This document shows, piece after piece, positions 22,201 to 34,200 of a DNA stretch of 64,000 nucleotides. The notes below the pieces were generated by a model that was not told the origin of the DNA, searched no databases, and saw nothing but the letters and a program-made list of their open reading frames with translations. Origin of the DNA: Elmis aenea (taxonomy: Eukaryota; Arthropoda; Insecta; Coleoptera; Elmidae); NCBI GenBank assembly GCA_947652605.1, contig OX393578.1:3348001-3412000 (forward strand). The letters run 5' to 3'. Each line of letters begins with the position of its first letter. The first letter of the stretch is position 1. A program made the translations under genes and the position numbers.

Positions 22201-25200
22201 TTTGTGGTTGGATAACAGGCAAGAATATTTACGCCAGTTTCTGTTGTATTCCCGGCAGTTAGCACCCGAGGAACTCATTATGTTGAATGACGAAACTGGA
22301 CCAGGAATAAAAGAAGTTAAACCTACCATTCCACAGTTTAAAGAACAGATTGATATGTACGAAGATTTATATAAGAAAGTGGAACTAATCGAGACTGAGA
22401 AAATCTTGGATAGTTTCCTGCGTGTTGATGTTAGACCCTTGCGTCAGGCTATTTTAAATACTGTATGTAAATGGGGAAATATGTTTAAACAACATCTAGT
22501 AGACCGTGTTCACAACAGCATGGACGAACTTGAAGCGTTCATGGAAGAAGCTATTGCTGCCATGCAAGTGACACTAGCAGAAGATGATTACGACGGGTTG
22601 TTGAAAGTGATGGGGTACTTATTTAAAGTTAAAGAGATGCAGTGGGAAACAGATAACATGTTCGAGCCTTTAAAAGCAATCATGGATTTATTAAAAGAAT
22701 ATGGCGTGGAATTTACCGAGGAAGTTTATGTCCAATTACAGGAATTACCAGATAAATGGAACAACTGCAAAAAGGTGACAAGCTACTTATTGTTTAACCA
22801 TAATTTTATATTTGAGTTTCTAGGTGGCGCTCACAACGAAACAAATTGTGGCGCCGTTGCAAGCCAGTCAAGTCAACGCCATCAAGAAACGCATCCAGCT
22901 TTTCGAGATTCGTCAAACGATGTACCGCGAGTTGTTCAGAAAAATGGCCTTCTTCAATTGGGGCTGCAAAAATGTTTATAAATTGTTGGACAAGTGTCAT
23001 AGAGAATTGACTGAATTAGAAGAAACAATAGAAAAACTAGGCAGTCAATCCAATCTTTTCGAACTCCAGTTGCCAGAATTTAAGGCTTTGAAAATGAGCA
23101 GAAAGGATATTAAACAAGTGAAACAGCTGTGGGACTTTGTTAATATTGTGATGTCGTGCATGGATGAATGGAAGACAACGCCCTGGAAGAAAATTGACGT
23201 GGAAAGCATGGAAATGGAATTGAAGAAATTTGGCAAGGAAATTAGGGCAATGGATAAGGAGCTGAGATTCTGGGACGTATACATACAGATGGAAGCAACA
23301 ATAAAGAATATGTTGACATCTCTAAGAGCTGTGACAGAGTTGCAAAATCCTGCAATTAGAGATCGCCATTGGAGACAGTTAATGCAAGCAACAAAGGTCA
23401 GTTATATTTACGTTATTTTTACTGGCACTTTTAACTAAACAATATTTTCTGTCATGCTATCAGTGTGGGAATCAAATAACCATAATATATAACGTAAGTT
23501 AATTACTTAAAAGCAATAAGTAACTAATAAAACTGGTTTTAAAGTGAGTTGTTCCTGATAGGTTAAATTTGTCATGGACGATTCTACTACTTTGAATGAT
23601 CTTCTACTTCTAAGACTTCACGAGTATGAAGAAGAAGTCAAGACGATCGTCGATAAATCCGTCAAGGAAATGAGCATGGAAAAAGTTCTCAAAGAACTAA
23701 ATCAAATTTGGTCGACCAATGAATTTGACACGGAAACCCACGAGAGAACAAAATTAAGAATGTTAAGAATAAGCGAAGAAATGATTGAAACATTGGAGGA
23801 GCACCAAGTTCAGTTGCAAAACATGATGACGTCCAAATTCATCGACTTCTTTTTAGAGGAAGTGTCGGACTGGCAAAAAAAACTTTCAAACGCCGATGTA
23901 GTGATCTCTTCATATTTTGAAGTGCAGCGTAAGTGGATGTACCTGGAAAGTATTTTCATCGGTTCGGAGGACATAAGAGCCCAACTACCCGAAGATTCGC
24001 GCCGCTTTGATAGGATCGACAAGGATTTCAAAGATGTGCTTTCGCAAATGTTACAAACTCCGAACGTGGTCAAAGCGACCAATAAATCCGGTCTCATTGA
24101 GCGTTTAGACGAAATAGCAGCCCAATTAATCATGTGCGAAAAAGCTTTGAACAATTACTTGGAGACGAAGCGTTTAGCTTTCCCAAGATTTTATTTCGTA
24201 TCGTCTGCTGATCTCCTAGACATCCTATCAACCGGAAATCAACCGCAGTTGGTTGCGCGCCACTTGACGAAGTTGTTTGATTCTTTAGGCAAACTTAAAT
24301 TCGTTCAAGAAGGAGGGAAAGACACTAAAAAGGCGAAGGCTATGATTTCGAAGGAAAACGAAGAACACGTCAACTTTGTTGGAATATGCGATTGCACAGG
24401 AAAGGTCGAAACGTGGCTCAACAGAGTTATAGAAATAATGCGCGTCACTTTACACAGCTTATTTGGGGAAGCTGTGGTATCATACGATGAAAAACCTCGT
24501 GAGTCTTGGGTTTTCGATTATCCGGCGCAGCCTGCTTTGATCGGCACGCAAATCTGGTGGACAACAGAAGTCAACATGGCTTTTGCACGTCTTGAAGAAG
24601 GATATGAAAACGCCCTAAAAGATTATCAAAAGAAACAAATCGCGCAATTAAACGCGCTCATCATGTTGCTTCTTGCCGACCTAACCGTTGGAGATCGTCA
24701 AAAAATTATGACGATTTGTACCATCGACGTGCATTCAAGAGATGTGGTCGCAAAAATGATAGTTGTCAAGGTGGAAAACTCGCAGGCTTTCCAGTGGCAA
24801 AGCCAACTTCGACACAGATGGGATATAAAAGCGAAAGATTGTTTTGCCAACATTTGCGACGCGCAATTCAGATATCAGTACGAATATTTAGGGAACACCC
24901 CCAGACTGGTGATTACGCCTTTGACGGATCGTTGTTACATAACACTTACGCAAAGTTTACATTTAACCATGGGCGGTGCACCAGCAGGGCCAGCAGGAAC
25001 TGGTAAAACGGAAACTACGAAAGATTTGGGTAAGGCCCTGGGCATGATGGTGTACGTATTCAATTGCTCAGAACAGATGGATTATAAATCGGTGGGAAAC
25101 ATCTACAAGGGTTTATCTCAAACCGGCACATGGGGGTGCTTCGACGAATTCAACAGAATTTCAGTGGAAGTACTGTCAGTCGTTGCTGTACAAGTCAAAA

Positions 25201-28200
25201 CTATTCAAGACGCCATCAAAGACAAAAAATTAAGATTTAATTTCCTCGGAGAAGACATTATAATAATATGGACGGTAAGTGTTAACAAAAAAAATTTAAA
25301 TTCACCAAAAATAAAGAGCTAAACCAGTTTATAAAAAAAATCTTTACAAATAATATTTTTCAAGTTTTAAGCCCTTTCATTTATTTACTCTTTTAATAAA
25401 ACCAAATCTAGTTTAGGAGCCCAAAATCATGAGTTTGATAGACTCTCTAGATAAATATAGTTGTAGTTTTAAAGTTTTTTTACAAACTTGCTTTAAAAGG
25501 CACTGTCCCATGTGTCTGTTAAGGGTGTTCCGTAAAATTATGTATACATAGATTTAGAAATGAAAATTAAACAGAAGAGTCTGTTTTCTGTTAAATGTGT
25601 GGACTCAGAAGTTCCATCAAGTAAGCTTTTATGTAGTTAATTAGAATATTAGTGTTTGACATAATTCATTATATCTGAATCTTTATCTTAATAAATACGA
25701 GGAATCTCTAATGGTGCCTGTCCACGTGAGAGTAAACTACTCTCGATAGCAGCGTCGCCAAAGATACAGCCAATCGCGAGTTACTCTCAGGGGCTGTATC
25801 CTTGGCGACGCTGCTATCGAGTGTTGTTTACTCTCACGTGGACAGGCACCATTACAGACATGTTATTAAAAAAAAAAATGCATTAATATTTGTATACAGA
25901 GTGTCCCAAACTACAATTCCAGTATGGGGATCTCGCTTATTATAGGATTCACAGGTTTGTTTTAGTTAGATGAATTATTCCTTAGTATGAGAGAAGCCAC
26001 AATCAAATGTTAAAAGTACAAAATTCCTCCTACTTCGGATGTTATAGTAAAAAATATGAAAATGTCGACTTTCTATTTTCTCTCCTAACTTTTTTGTCTT
26101 ATTCATTAAATCAATTTCATTTGTAGGTACCTTTTGAAGGTACTATTTTATACAGATGTAACTATTATCTTAGCTTGTTTTATCACTTTTAATTTTTGAG
26201 ATATGCCCCTAACTTTTTTCTTATGGGCCGTCGAGTTGGCTTTTTTTTTCTCTTTCTGGATATACCATTCGTCATATCTACAGGGATGCGCAAAAGTATG
26301 GAAACAGACAAATATCTGGAATACTATAGAAGATATAACAATGAAATTTTGTATCTGAGAGTTATGGTATTTTTCGGATTCGATTAAAATATTAAGGATG
26401 CAATGCGACTTCCGGTTCAACCGAAAACGGACTCAAACTTTATAAATTTAAATAGAACACCTGTATATTCTTACATTTTTGGATTCCTCTTAAAATTTAC
26501 TTTAAAAAATGTTAAAGGTTATATGGGTCTAAAGTCAACCGTTATCGTAAAATTTACATTTTTATGAAAATTTTGAGCGATGCAGCACTTTCAATTTTTG
26601 TTTAACATTTAAGTTATTTAAAAAGGCAGTACAATTTTGTTTGAAAATTAGATTGGCAATAGATTATTTAACACTTTGCACTAGCTACATTTTAAAAATA
26701 TTATACAGGGTGTTTTTTACGCTTGGACAAACTCGTGAAACTTTAAAAAATCGATAACTTAATTTTCTTAAATACAACATGCCATATGTTTTTACATAGT
26801 CTTGTAGGACATTTGATTGTCTTTCAAAAACATTAACCATGTTTCATACCTAAAACTGATATTAATGTAATCTGGAACACCCTGCAAAATTTTTTTTTTT
26901 TTAATATTTGGAAGCATTTATGAAAGATGAAACTGACGAACGAATGTGATTTTGGGCATGTAAAAATTAAACTCTTTTGATTTATCTTGTTTCATAAAGA
27001 CACTTTATTTTAGGTTGGAATATTCATAACAATGAATCCTGGATATGCCGGTCGTACAGAATTACCAGAAAATTTAAAAGCACTGTTCCGACCATGTGCT
27101 ATGGTTGTACCCGATTTTGAATTAATTTGTGAAATCATGTTGGTCGCAGAAGGTTTCCAAGACGCTAGATTGCTGGCGAGAAAGTTCATAACCTTATACA
27201 CGTTATGTAAAGAACTTTTAAGTAAACAAGACCACTACGATTGGGGCCTTAGAGCTATCAAATCGGTGCTGGTCGTGGCCGGTTCTCTGAGAAGAGGCGA
27301 CCGACAGCGCCCGGAGGATCAAGTCCTGATGAGAGCGCTGAGAGATTTCAACATTCCTAAAATCATAACCGAAGACGTTCCAGTTTTCATGGGCTTGATC
27401 GGTGATCTGTTCCCTGCACTTGATGTGCCACGTAAAAGAACTCCAGAGTTTGAAAAATTGGTAAAAAAATCCGCGACAGACCTAAAACTGCAACCAGAAG
27501 ACGGATTCGTTCTGAAAGTGGTACAACTAGAAGAATTGTTCGCAGTCCGGCATTCCGTGTTCGTAATAGGTTTCTCCGGTACCGGGAAAAGCGGCGTATG
27601 GAAAACTTTGATGAGAACATATTTCAATCAAAAACGAAAACCGTTTTATAACGATCTGAACCCAAAATCCGTCACGAATGACGAACTTTTTGGAGTGATC
27701 AATCCGTCCACACGCGAGTGGAAGGACGGATTATTTTCTGTGATTATGAGAGATCAAGCAAATTTGCCAGGTAACGGTCCGAAATGGATTGTCCTGGACG
27801 GTGACATCGATCCAATGTGGATCGAATCTTTGAACACACTGATGGATGACAACAAAGTCTTAACACTTGCTAGCAATGAGCGCATTGCGTTGACTACTCA
27901 TATGAGGTTGCTATTTGAAATTGCAAATTTAAGAACAGCCACTCCGGCGACTGTTTCGCGCGCAGGTATTCTGTACATTAATCCCTCAGATTTGGGATGG
28001 AATCCCTACATAGCGTCATGGATAGATACACGCACACAACAAAGCGAAAAGGCGAATCTTATCATACTTTTTGATAAGTACATACCTCCGTGTTTGGATA
28101 TGATACGTAAATACAGCAAAATAACGCCCATATCCGAAATAGCACACTTATCGATGTTGTGTTACTTGCTTGATTGTTTCTTAACGCCAAATAATGTCCC

Positions 28201-31200
28201 TGCCGATTGTCCCAAGGAATGGTACGAAATATATTTTGTTTTTTGTATAATATGGGCATTTGGTTCCGCTCTTTTCCAAGATCAGATTATAGACTGGCGA
28301 AATGAGTTCAGCAAATGGTTCACGAACGAATTTAAGAGCGTCAAATTTCCTATCGGAGGGACAGTTTTTCACTATTATATAGAAGACGAGACGAAACGCT
28401 TCTGTCCTTGGACCGATTTGGTACCAAGTTTTGAACTTGATCCAGATGTTCCCCTACAAGCTGCTCTGGTTAATACAGCCGAAACAGTACGGTTGCGCTT
28501 TTTCATGGATCTACTGATCCAAACTAAGCATCCGATCATGTTAATAGGCGCCGCGGGAAGTGGCAAAACTGTTTTGGTGCAAGATAAAATGTCTTCGTTA
28601 CCAGAACAATATGCTGTCACAAACGTCCCTTTTAACTTTTACACAAACTCGCTGATGTTGCAGAACGTTTTAGAAAGACCTTTGGAAAAGAAGGCTGGTA
28701 GAGTTTATGGTCCTCCGGGAAGCAAAACAATGATTTATTTTATTGACGATATGAACATGCCGGAAGTTGATAAATATTTCACCGTGCAGCCCCATACTCT
28801 AATCAGGCAGTGGATGGACTATCAACATTGGTACGACCGACAGAAATTATCCTTGAAGGACATTCATAATGTTCAGTTTGTTTCCTGTATGAATCCAACG
28901 GCAGGGTCCTTTACAATTGATCCTCGTTTACAAAGACACTTTTGTGTGTTTGCCGTTAACTTTCCATCGCAAGAAGCGCTAAATCATATATATTACTCGA
29001 TATTTTCGCAACATCTGAACAATCCGTTACTCAGATATAATAATAATGTCAAAAAATGGGCTGGTTCAATAGTACAGGCAGCGCTAACGCTGCATGGCAA
29101 AGTATCTGCGACGTTTTTGCCGACTGCTATTAAATTCCATTACGTTTTTAACTTAAGAGACTTGTCTAATATATTTCAAGGCATGTTATTTGCTGTTGGT
29201 GAAGCCATTCCCACCCAATCAGATCTTATTCGGTTGTGGATGCATGAAGCAACGCGAGTGTATGCCGACAAACTAACAGAGCGAAAAGACATAGATGTAT
29301 TTAATAAGTTAGTGGTAGAAGTGGTTAAAAAAGGTTTCGATGAATTGGACGAGAACGCGGTGATGGAAAAGCCATTAATATTTTGCCATTTTGCAGAAGG
29401 CATGGGTGATCCAAAATATTACCAAATTAGAGACTTTCCAACCCTTAACAGATTATTACTCGAAGCCCTAGCGGGTTACAATGATTTGGTAGCAGCCATG
29501 AATTTGGTACTGTTTGAAGACGCCATGCATCACATTTGTCGCATCAATCGAATATTGGAGGCTCCAAGAGGCAACGCACTTTTAATAGGAGTAGGCGGTT
29601 CTGGCAAGCAAAGTCTTACGAGACTTTCCTCGTTCATTTCCGCAATCGATGTCTTCCAGGTGCAATTGAAAAAAGGATATTCCATGAATGATTTAAAGGC
29701 CGACTTGGCTATAATATATCGAAGAGTGGGATTAAAAAATGTCGGCGCAGTATTTCTAATGACGGATGCGCAAGTGGCAGAAGAATCTTGGCTCGTTGTC
29801 ATTAACGACATGCTAGCTTCTGGAGAAATTCCAGATTTGCTAGTAGACGAAGATATCGAAAACATAATAAACTTAATGAGAGCTGAAGTAAAAGGTGCTG
29901 GCTTGCAGGATACCAGAGAAACCTGTTGGAAATTTTATATTGAACGTTGCAGGAGATTGTTAAAAGTAGTGTTATGTTTCTCACCAGTCGGATCTACTTT
30001 GCGTGTTCGAGGCAGAAAGTTTCCCGCAGTCGTCACTTGCACGGCAATCGATTGGTTCCACGAATGGCCAAAAGAGGCATTGGAATCTGTATCAAGAATA
30101 TTTTTAGCAGAAATAGAAGTACTACCGCCTGAGCACGTCAGTTCCGTTTCGCTCTTCATGTCCTTCGTACATTCGGTTGTGAATGATATGTCCGCAGTTT
30201 ATTTACAGAACGAAAGACGTTATAACTACACGACTCCCAAATCATTTTTAGAACAGATAGCGTTATATTCCAAACTATTAACTGAAAAAATTAAATATTT
30301 AGAGTACAGTATTGAGCGTTTCGAAGTTGGCTTAGAAAGACTTGCAACGACCTCCGTGGCAGCGGACGCGCTAAAAGACACGTTAGCTGTTCAAGAAGTG
30401 GAGTTGGCAAAGAAAAATCTTGCAGCCGATGATCTCATCAAAGTTTTAACCGTTGAAAAGGCAAAAGTTGGCGCTGAAAATGATATCGCAGTTGAAGAAG
30501 GAATTAAAGTTAAGATTATCGAAGAGGAAGTAAACGTAAAGGCCAAAATTTGTGCTGAAGATTTAGCAAAAGCAGAGCCCGCTTTGCTGGCCGCACAAGC
30601 CGCGTTAAACACGTTGAATAAAAACAACTTAACGGAATTAAAATCTTTTGGAACTCCTCCGCCGGCTGTTGTGGCCGTGTCTGCAGCCGTTCTGGTGCTA
30701 TTCTCTCCAAAAAATAAAATACCGAAAGATCGAAGTTGGAAAGCTTGTAAAATGATGATGGGCAAAGTCGATCAATTTTTGTCCGACCTGATCAATTACG
30801 ACAAAGAGAACATGTCTGCTGAGGTTGTCAAAGCAACATTAGAATACACTAAAGATCCTGAATTCATACCGGAAGTTATCTATGGAAAATCAATCGCAGC
30901 TGCGGGACTTTGCGCGTGGGTAATAAATATTTTAAAATTTTACGACGTGTTTGTCGTGGTGGAACCAAAACGGAAAGCTTACCAAAAAGCAATGACAGAC
31001 TTAAACGATGCTAGAAACAAACTAGCCGATCTTAATGAAAAAGTGGCTAAACTTGAGGCGCAGCTAGGAGTTTTGAGAAGAGATTACGAAGAGGCAGCAG
31101 ATGAGAAACAGAGGTGCCAAGACGAAGCCGACAGCACCGCTTTGAAGATAGATTTGGCTAATCGTATGGTTAACGGATTGGCTTCAGAAAACGTCCGATG

Positions 31201-34200
31201 GAGAGTTTCAGTCGGTAATTACAAAGCAGCTTACGTCACAATGCCTGGAGATGTCCTACTTGTAACAGCATTCATATCTTACGTCGGTTGCTTCACCAGA
31301 AAGTATCGTATGGATATGATCAATCGCCACTGGTTACCATATTTAAAAAATAGCGAACCTAAAATTCCAATGACCGAAGGATTAGATCCTTTAACTTTAT
31401 TAACCGACGACGCTCAGATAGCTCAATGGAACAACGAGGGTTTACCAACAGACAGAATGTCTTCTGAAAACGCTACAATACTTACTAATTCAGCTAGATG
31501 GCCTCTGATGATAGATCCTCAGTTACAAGGAATAAAATGGATTAAAAATAAATATGGAGCGACACTAACAGTCGTAAGACTTTCAACCAGGAATTATCTT
31601 GACACAATTGAAAGATGCATTTCGAATGGTCAAGTAGTTCTTTTGGAAAATATAGGAGAGAGTGTAGATGCCGTGCTGGATCCAATCTTAGGTAGGGTGT
31701 TGGTAAAGAAGGGCAAATGTATTAAAATAGGCGACAAAGAAGTCGATTTCGATCCTAGATTCAGACTTATTTTACAAACAAAATTGGGAAATCCACATTA
31801 CAAGCCAGAAATTCAGGCACAAACGACTTTGATAAATTTCACTGTTACAAGGGATGGTTTAGAAGAACAGCTCTTGGCAGAAGTTGTTAAAGCCGAGAGA
31901 CCCGATCTTGAACAATTAAAATCAACCTTGACAAAGCAAAACAACGATTTTAAAATAACGCTTAAGTATTGTGAAGATAATTTGCTGGAAAGATTATCTT
32001 CGGCAACAGGTAATATCGTCGGAGACGTTAAGTTAGTAGAAAATTTAGAAACAACCAAAAGAACATCGGCTGATATTGAAGTTAAAGTGGCTGAAGCAAA
32101 GATAACGTCTGTTAAAATTGACGAAGCAAGAGAACAATACCGACCTGCTGCTACAAGGGCTTCACTTTTATATTTCATCCTTAACGATTTGAATAAAATT
32201 AACGCCATTTATCAGTTTTCGTTGAAAGCGTTCAGCGTAGTCTTTCAAAATGCTTTGATAAGGGCAGAACCTGCGGAAAAATTAAAAGACCGAGTGGTGA
32301 ATCTTCTCGACAGTATTACCTTTATGGTTTTCATGTACACAACTAGGGGGCTTTTCGAATGCGACAAGCTCATTTTCATGGCCCAGATGGCCTTCCAAAT
32401 CCTGCTGCACATTGGAGATATAATACCTGATGAACTCGACTTTTTACTACGTTTTCCAATTGTAGCAAACGTTAGCTCACCCGTTGAATTTCTTACTAAT
32501 GTATCCTGGGGTGGTATTAAGGCTCTTTCCAATATGGACGAGTTCAAAAACTTGGATAAAGATTTGGAGGGGTCGGCAAAGCGATGGAAAAAGTTTGTAG
32601 AGAGCGAGTGTCCGGAGAAAGAGAAATTTCCAGGGGAATGGAAAAACAAAAGCGCTCTGCAAAAGTTATGCATGATGCGCGCTCTTAGAGCCGATCGTAT
32701 GACGTACGCAGTTTTGGGTTTCATTGAGGAAAAACTTGGCAATAAATTTATTACAGCGAGAAGCGTGCCGTTTGAAAAATCATACGAAGAAACCAGCAAC
32801 TCGACTCCGACGTTTTTTATATTATCACCAGGAGTAAATCCCTTAAAAGACGTGGAAAAATTAGGTAAAACACTTGGAATTACGTTCGACAAGGGCAACT
32901 TTCATAGCGTTTCTTTGGGCCAGGGCCAAGAAGTTGTCGCAGAAAGTGCAATGGATATAGCAGCAGCGGAAGGGCACTGGGTTATTTTACAAAACATACA
33001 TCTTGTCGCACGTTGGTTAGCAACTCTCGAAAAAAAGATGGAACAGTACAATGAACACTCTCACGAAGTATACAGACTGTATTTAAGTGCTGAAGCCGCA
33101 GGCGACCCATCTTCAAACGTGTTGCCTCAAGGAATCCTAGAATCTTCCATTAAAATCACTAACGAACCCCCAACAGGTATGTACGCTAATCTTCACAAAG
33201 CGCTGGATAATTTCAATCAAGAAACACTAGAAATGTGTACGAAAGAATCGGAATTCAAAGCAATTCTCTTCTCGCTATGCTATTTTCACGCAGTGGTAGC
33301 GGAGCGTCGTAAATTCGGCCCCCAAGGATGGAATCGCAATTATCCTTTCAATGTGGGTGACTTAACCATCAGCGTCAACGTGTTGTATAATTATCTGGAA
33401 GGCAACAACAAAGTACCTTGGGATGATTTACGATATCTCTTTGGCGAAATTATGTATGGAGGGCACATCACCGATGACTGGGACCGCAGACTGTGCCGGA
33501 CTTTCCTCGTCGAATACATGCAAGCGGAATTGTTGGAAGGCGAACTGCAGTTCGCGCCCGGCTTTTTTGCACCACCAAACACGGATTACCCGGGATATCA
33601 CCGTTACATCGACGACCGCTTACCACCGGAAACACCGTATTTATACGGTCTCCATCCCAACGCCGAAATCGGATTTTTAACGAACATATCGGAAATAATG
33701 TTCAAGACCATCTTCGAACTGCAACCACGTGATTCCGGTGCGGGTAGTGTTGGCGGGATGTCAAGAGAAGATAAAGTACGATCGATACTGGACGACATAG
33801 TGGATAAGCTTCCTGAAGCGTTTCCGGTAGCAGAAATGATGGCCAAAGTTGAAGACAGAACGCCGTATATAATTGTTGCTTTTCAAGAGTGCGAAAGAAT
33901 GAACTGGTTAACGAGAGAGATGAGACGATCGCTTAACGAACTGGACTTGGGGCTCAAAGGAGAGTTAACCATCACACCGGCCATGGAAACATTGGAGCAG
34001 GCCCTGTTTATGGATGCAGTACCAGACAGTTGGTCCGTCAAGGCTTATCCAAGTCTGCTACCTTTAGGACAATGGTGTGGCGATCTTTCAATTCGTATCA
34101 AAGAGCTAGATAATTGGGTCGGTGATTTTTCGCTACCGTCTTCTGTGTGGCTCGGAGGATTCTTCAACCCGCAATCATTTCTGACGGCGATCATGCAGCA

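Noticed and set aside
22824..23438. Separate gene starting at 22824
   Set aside because: The first codon is GTG (Val) directly after a splice acceptor, and the residues continue the dynein tail.
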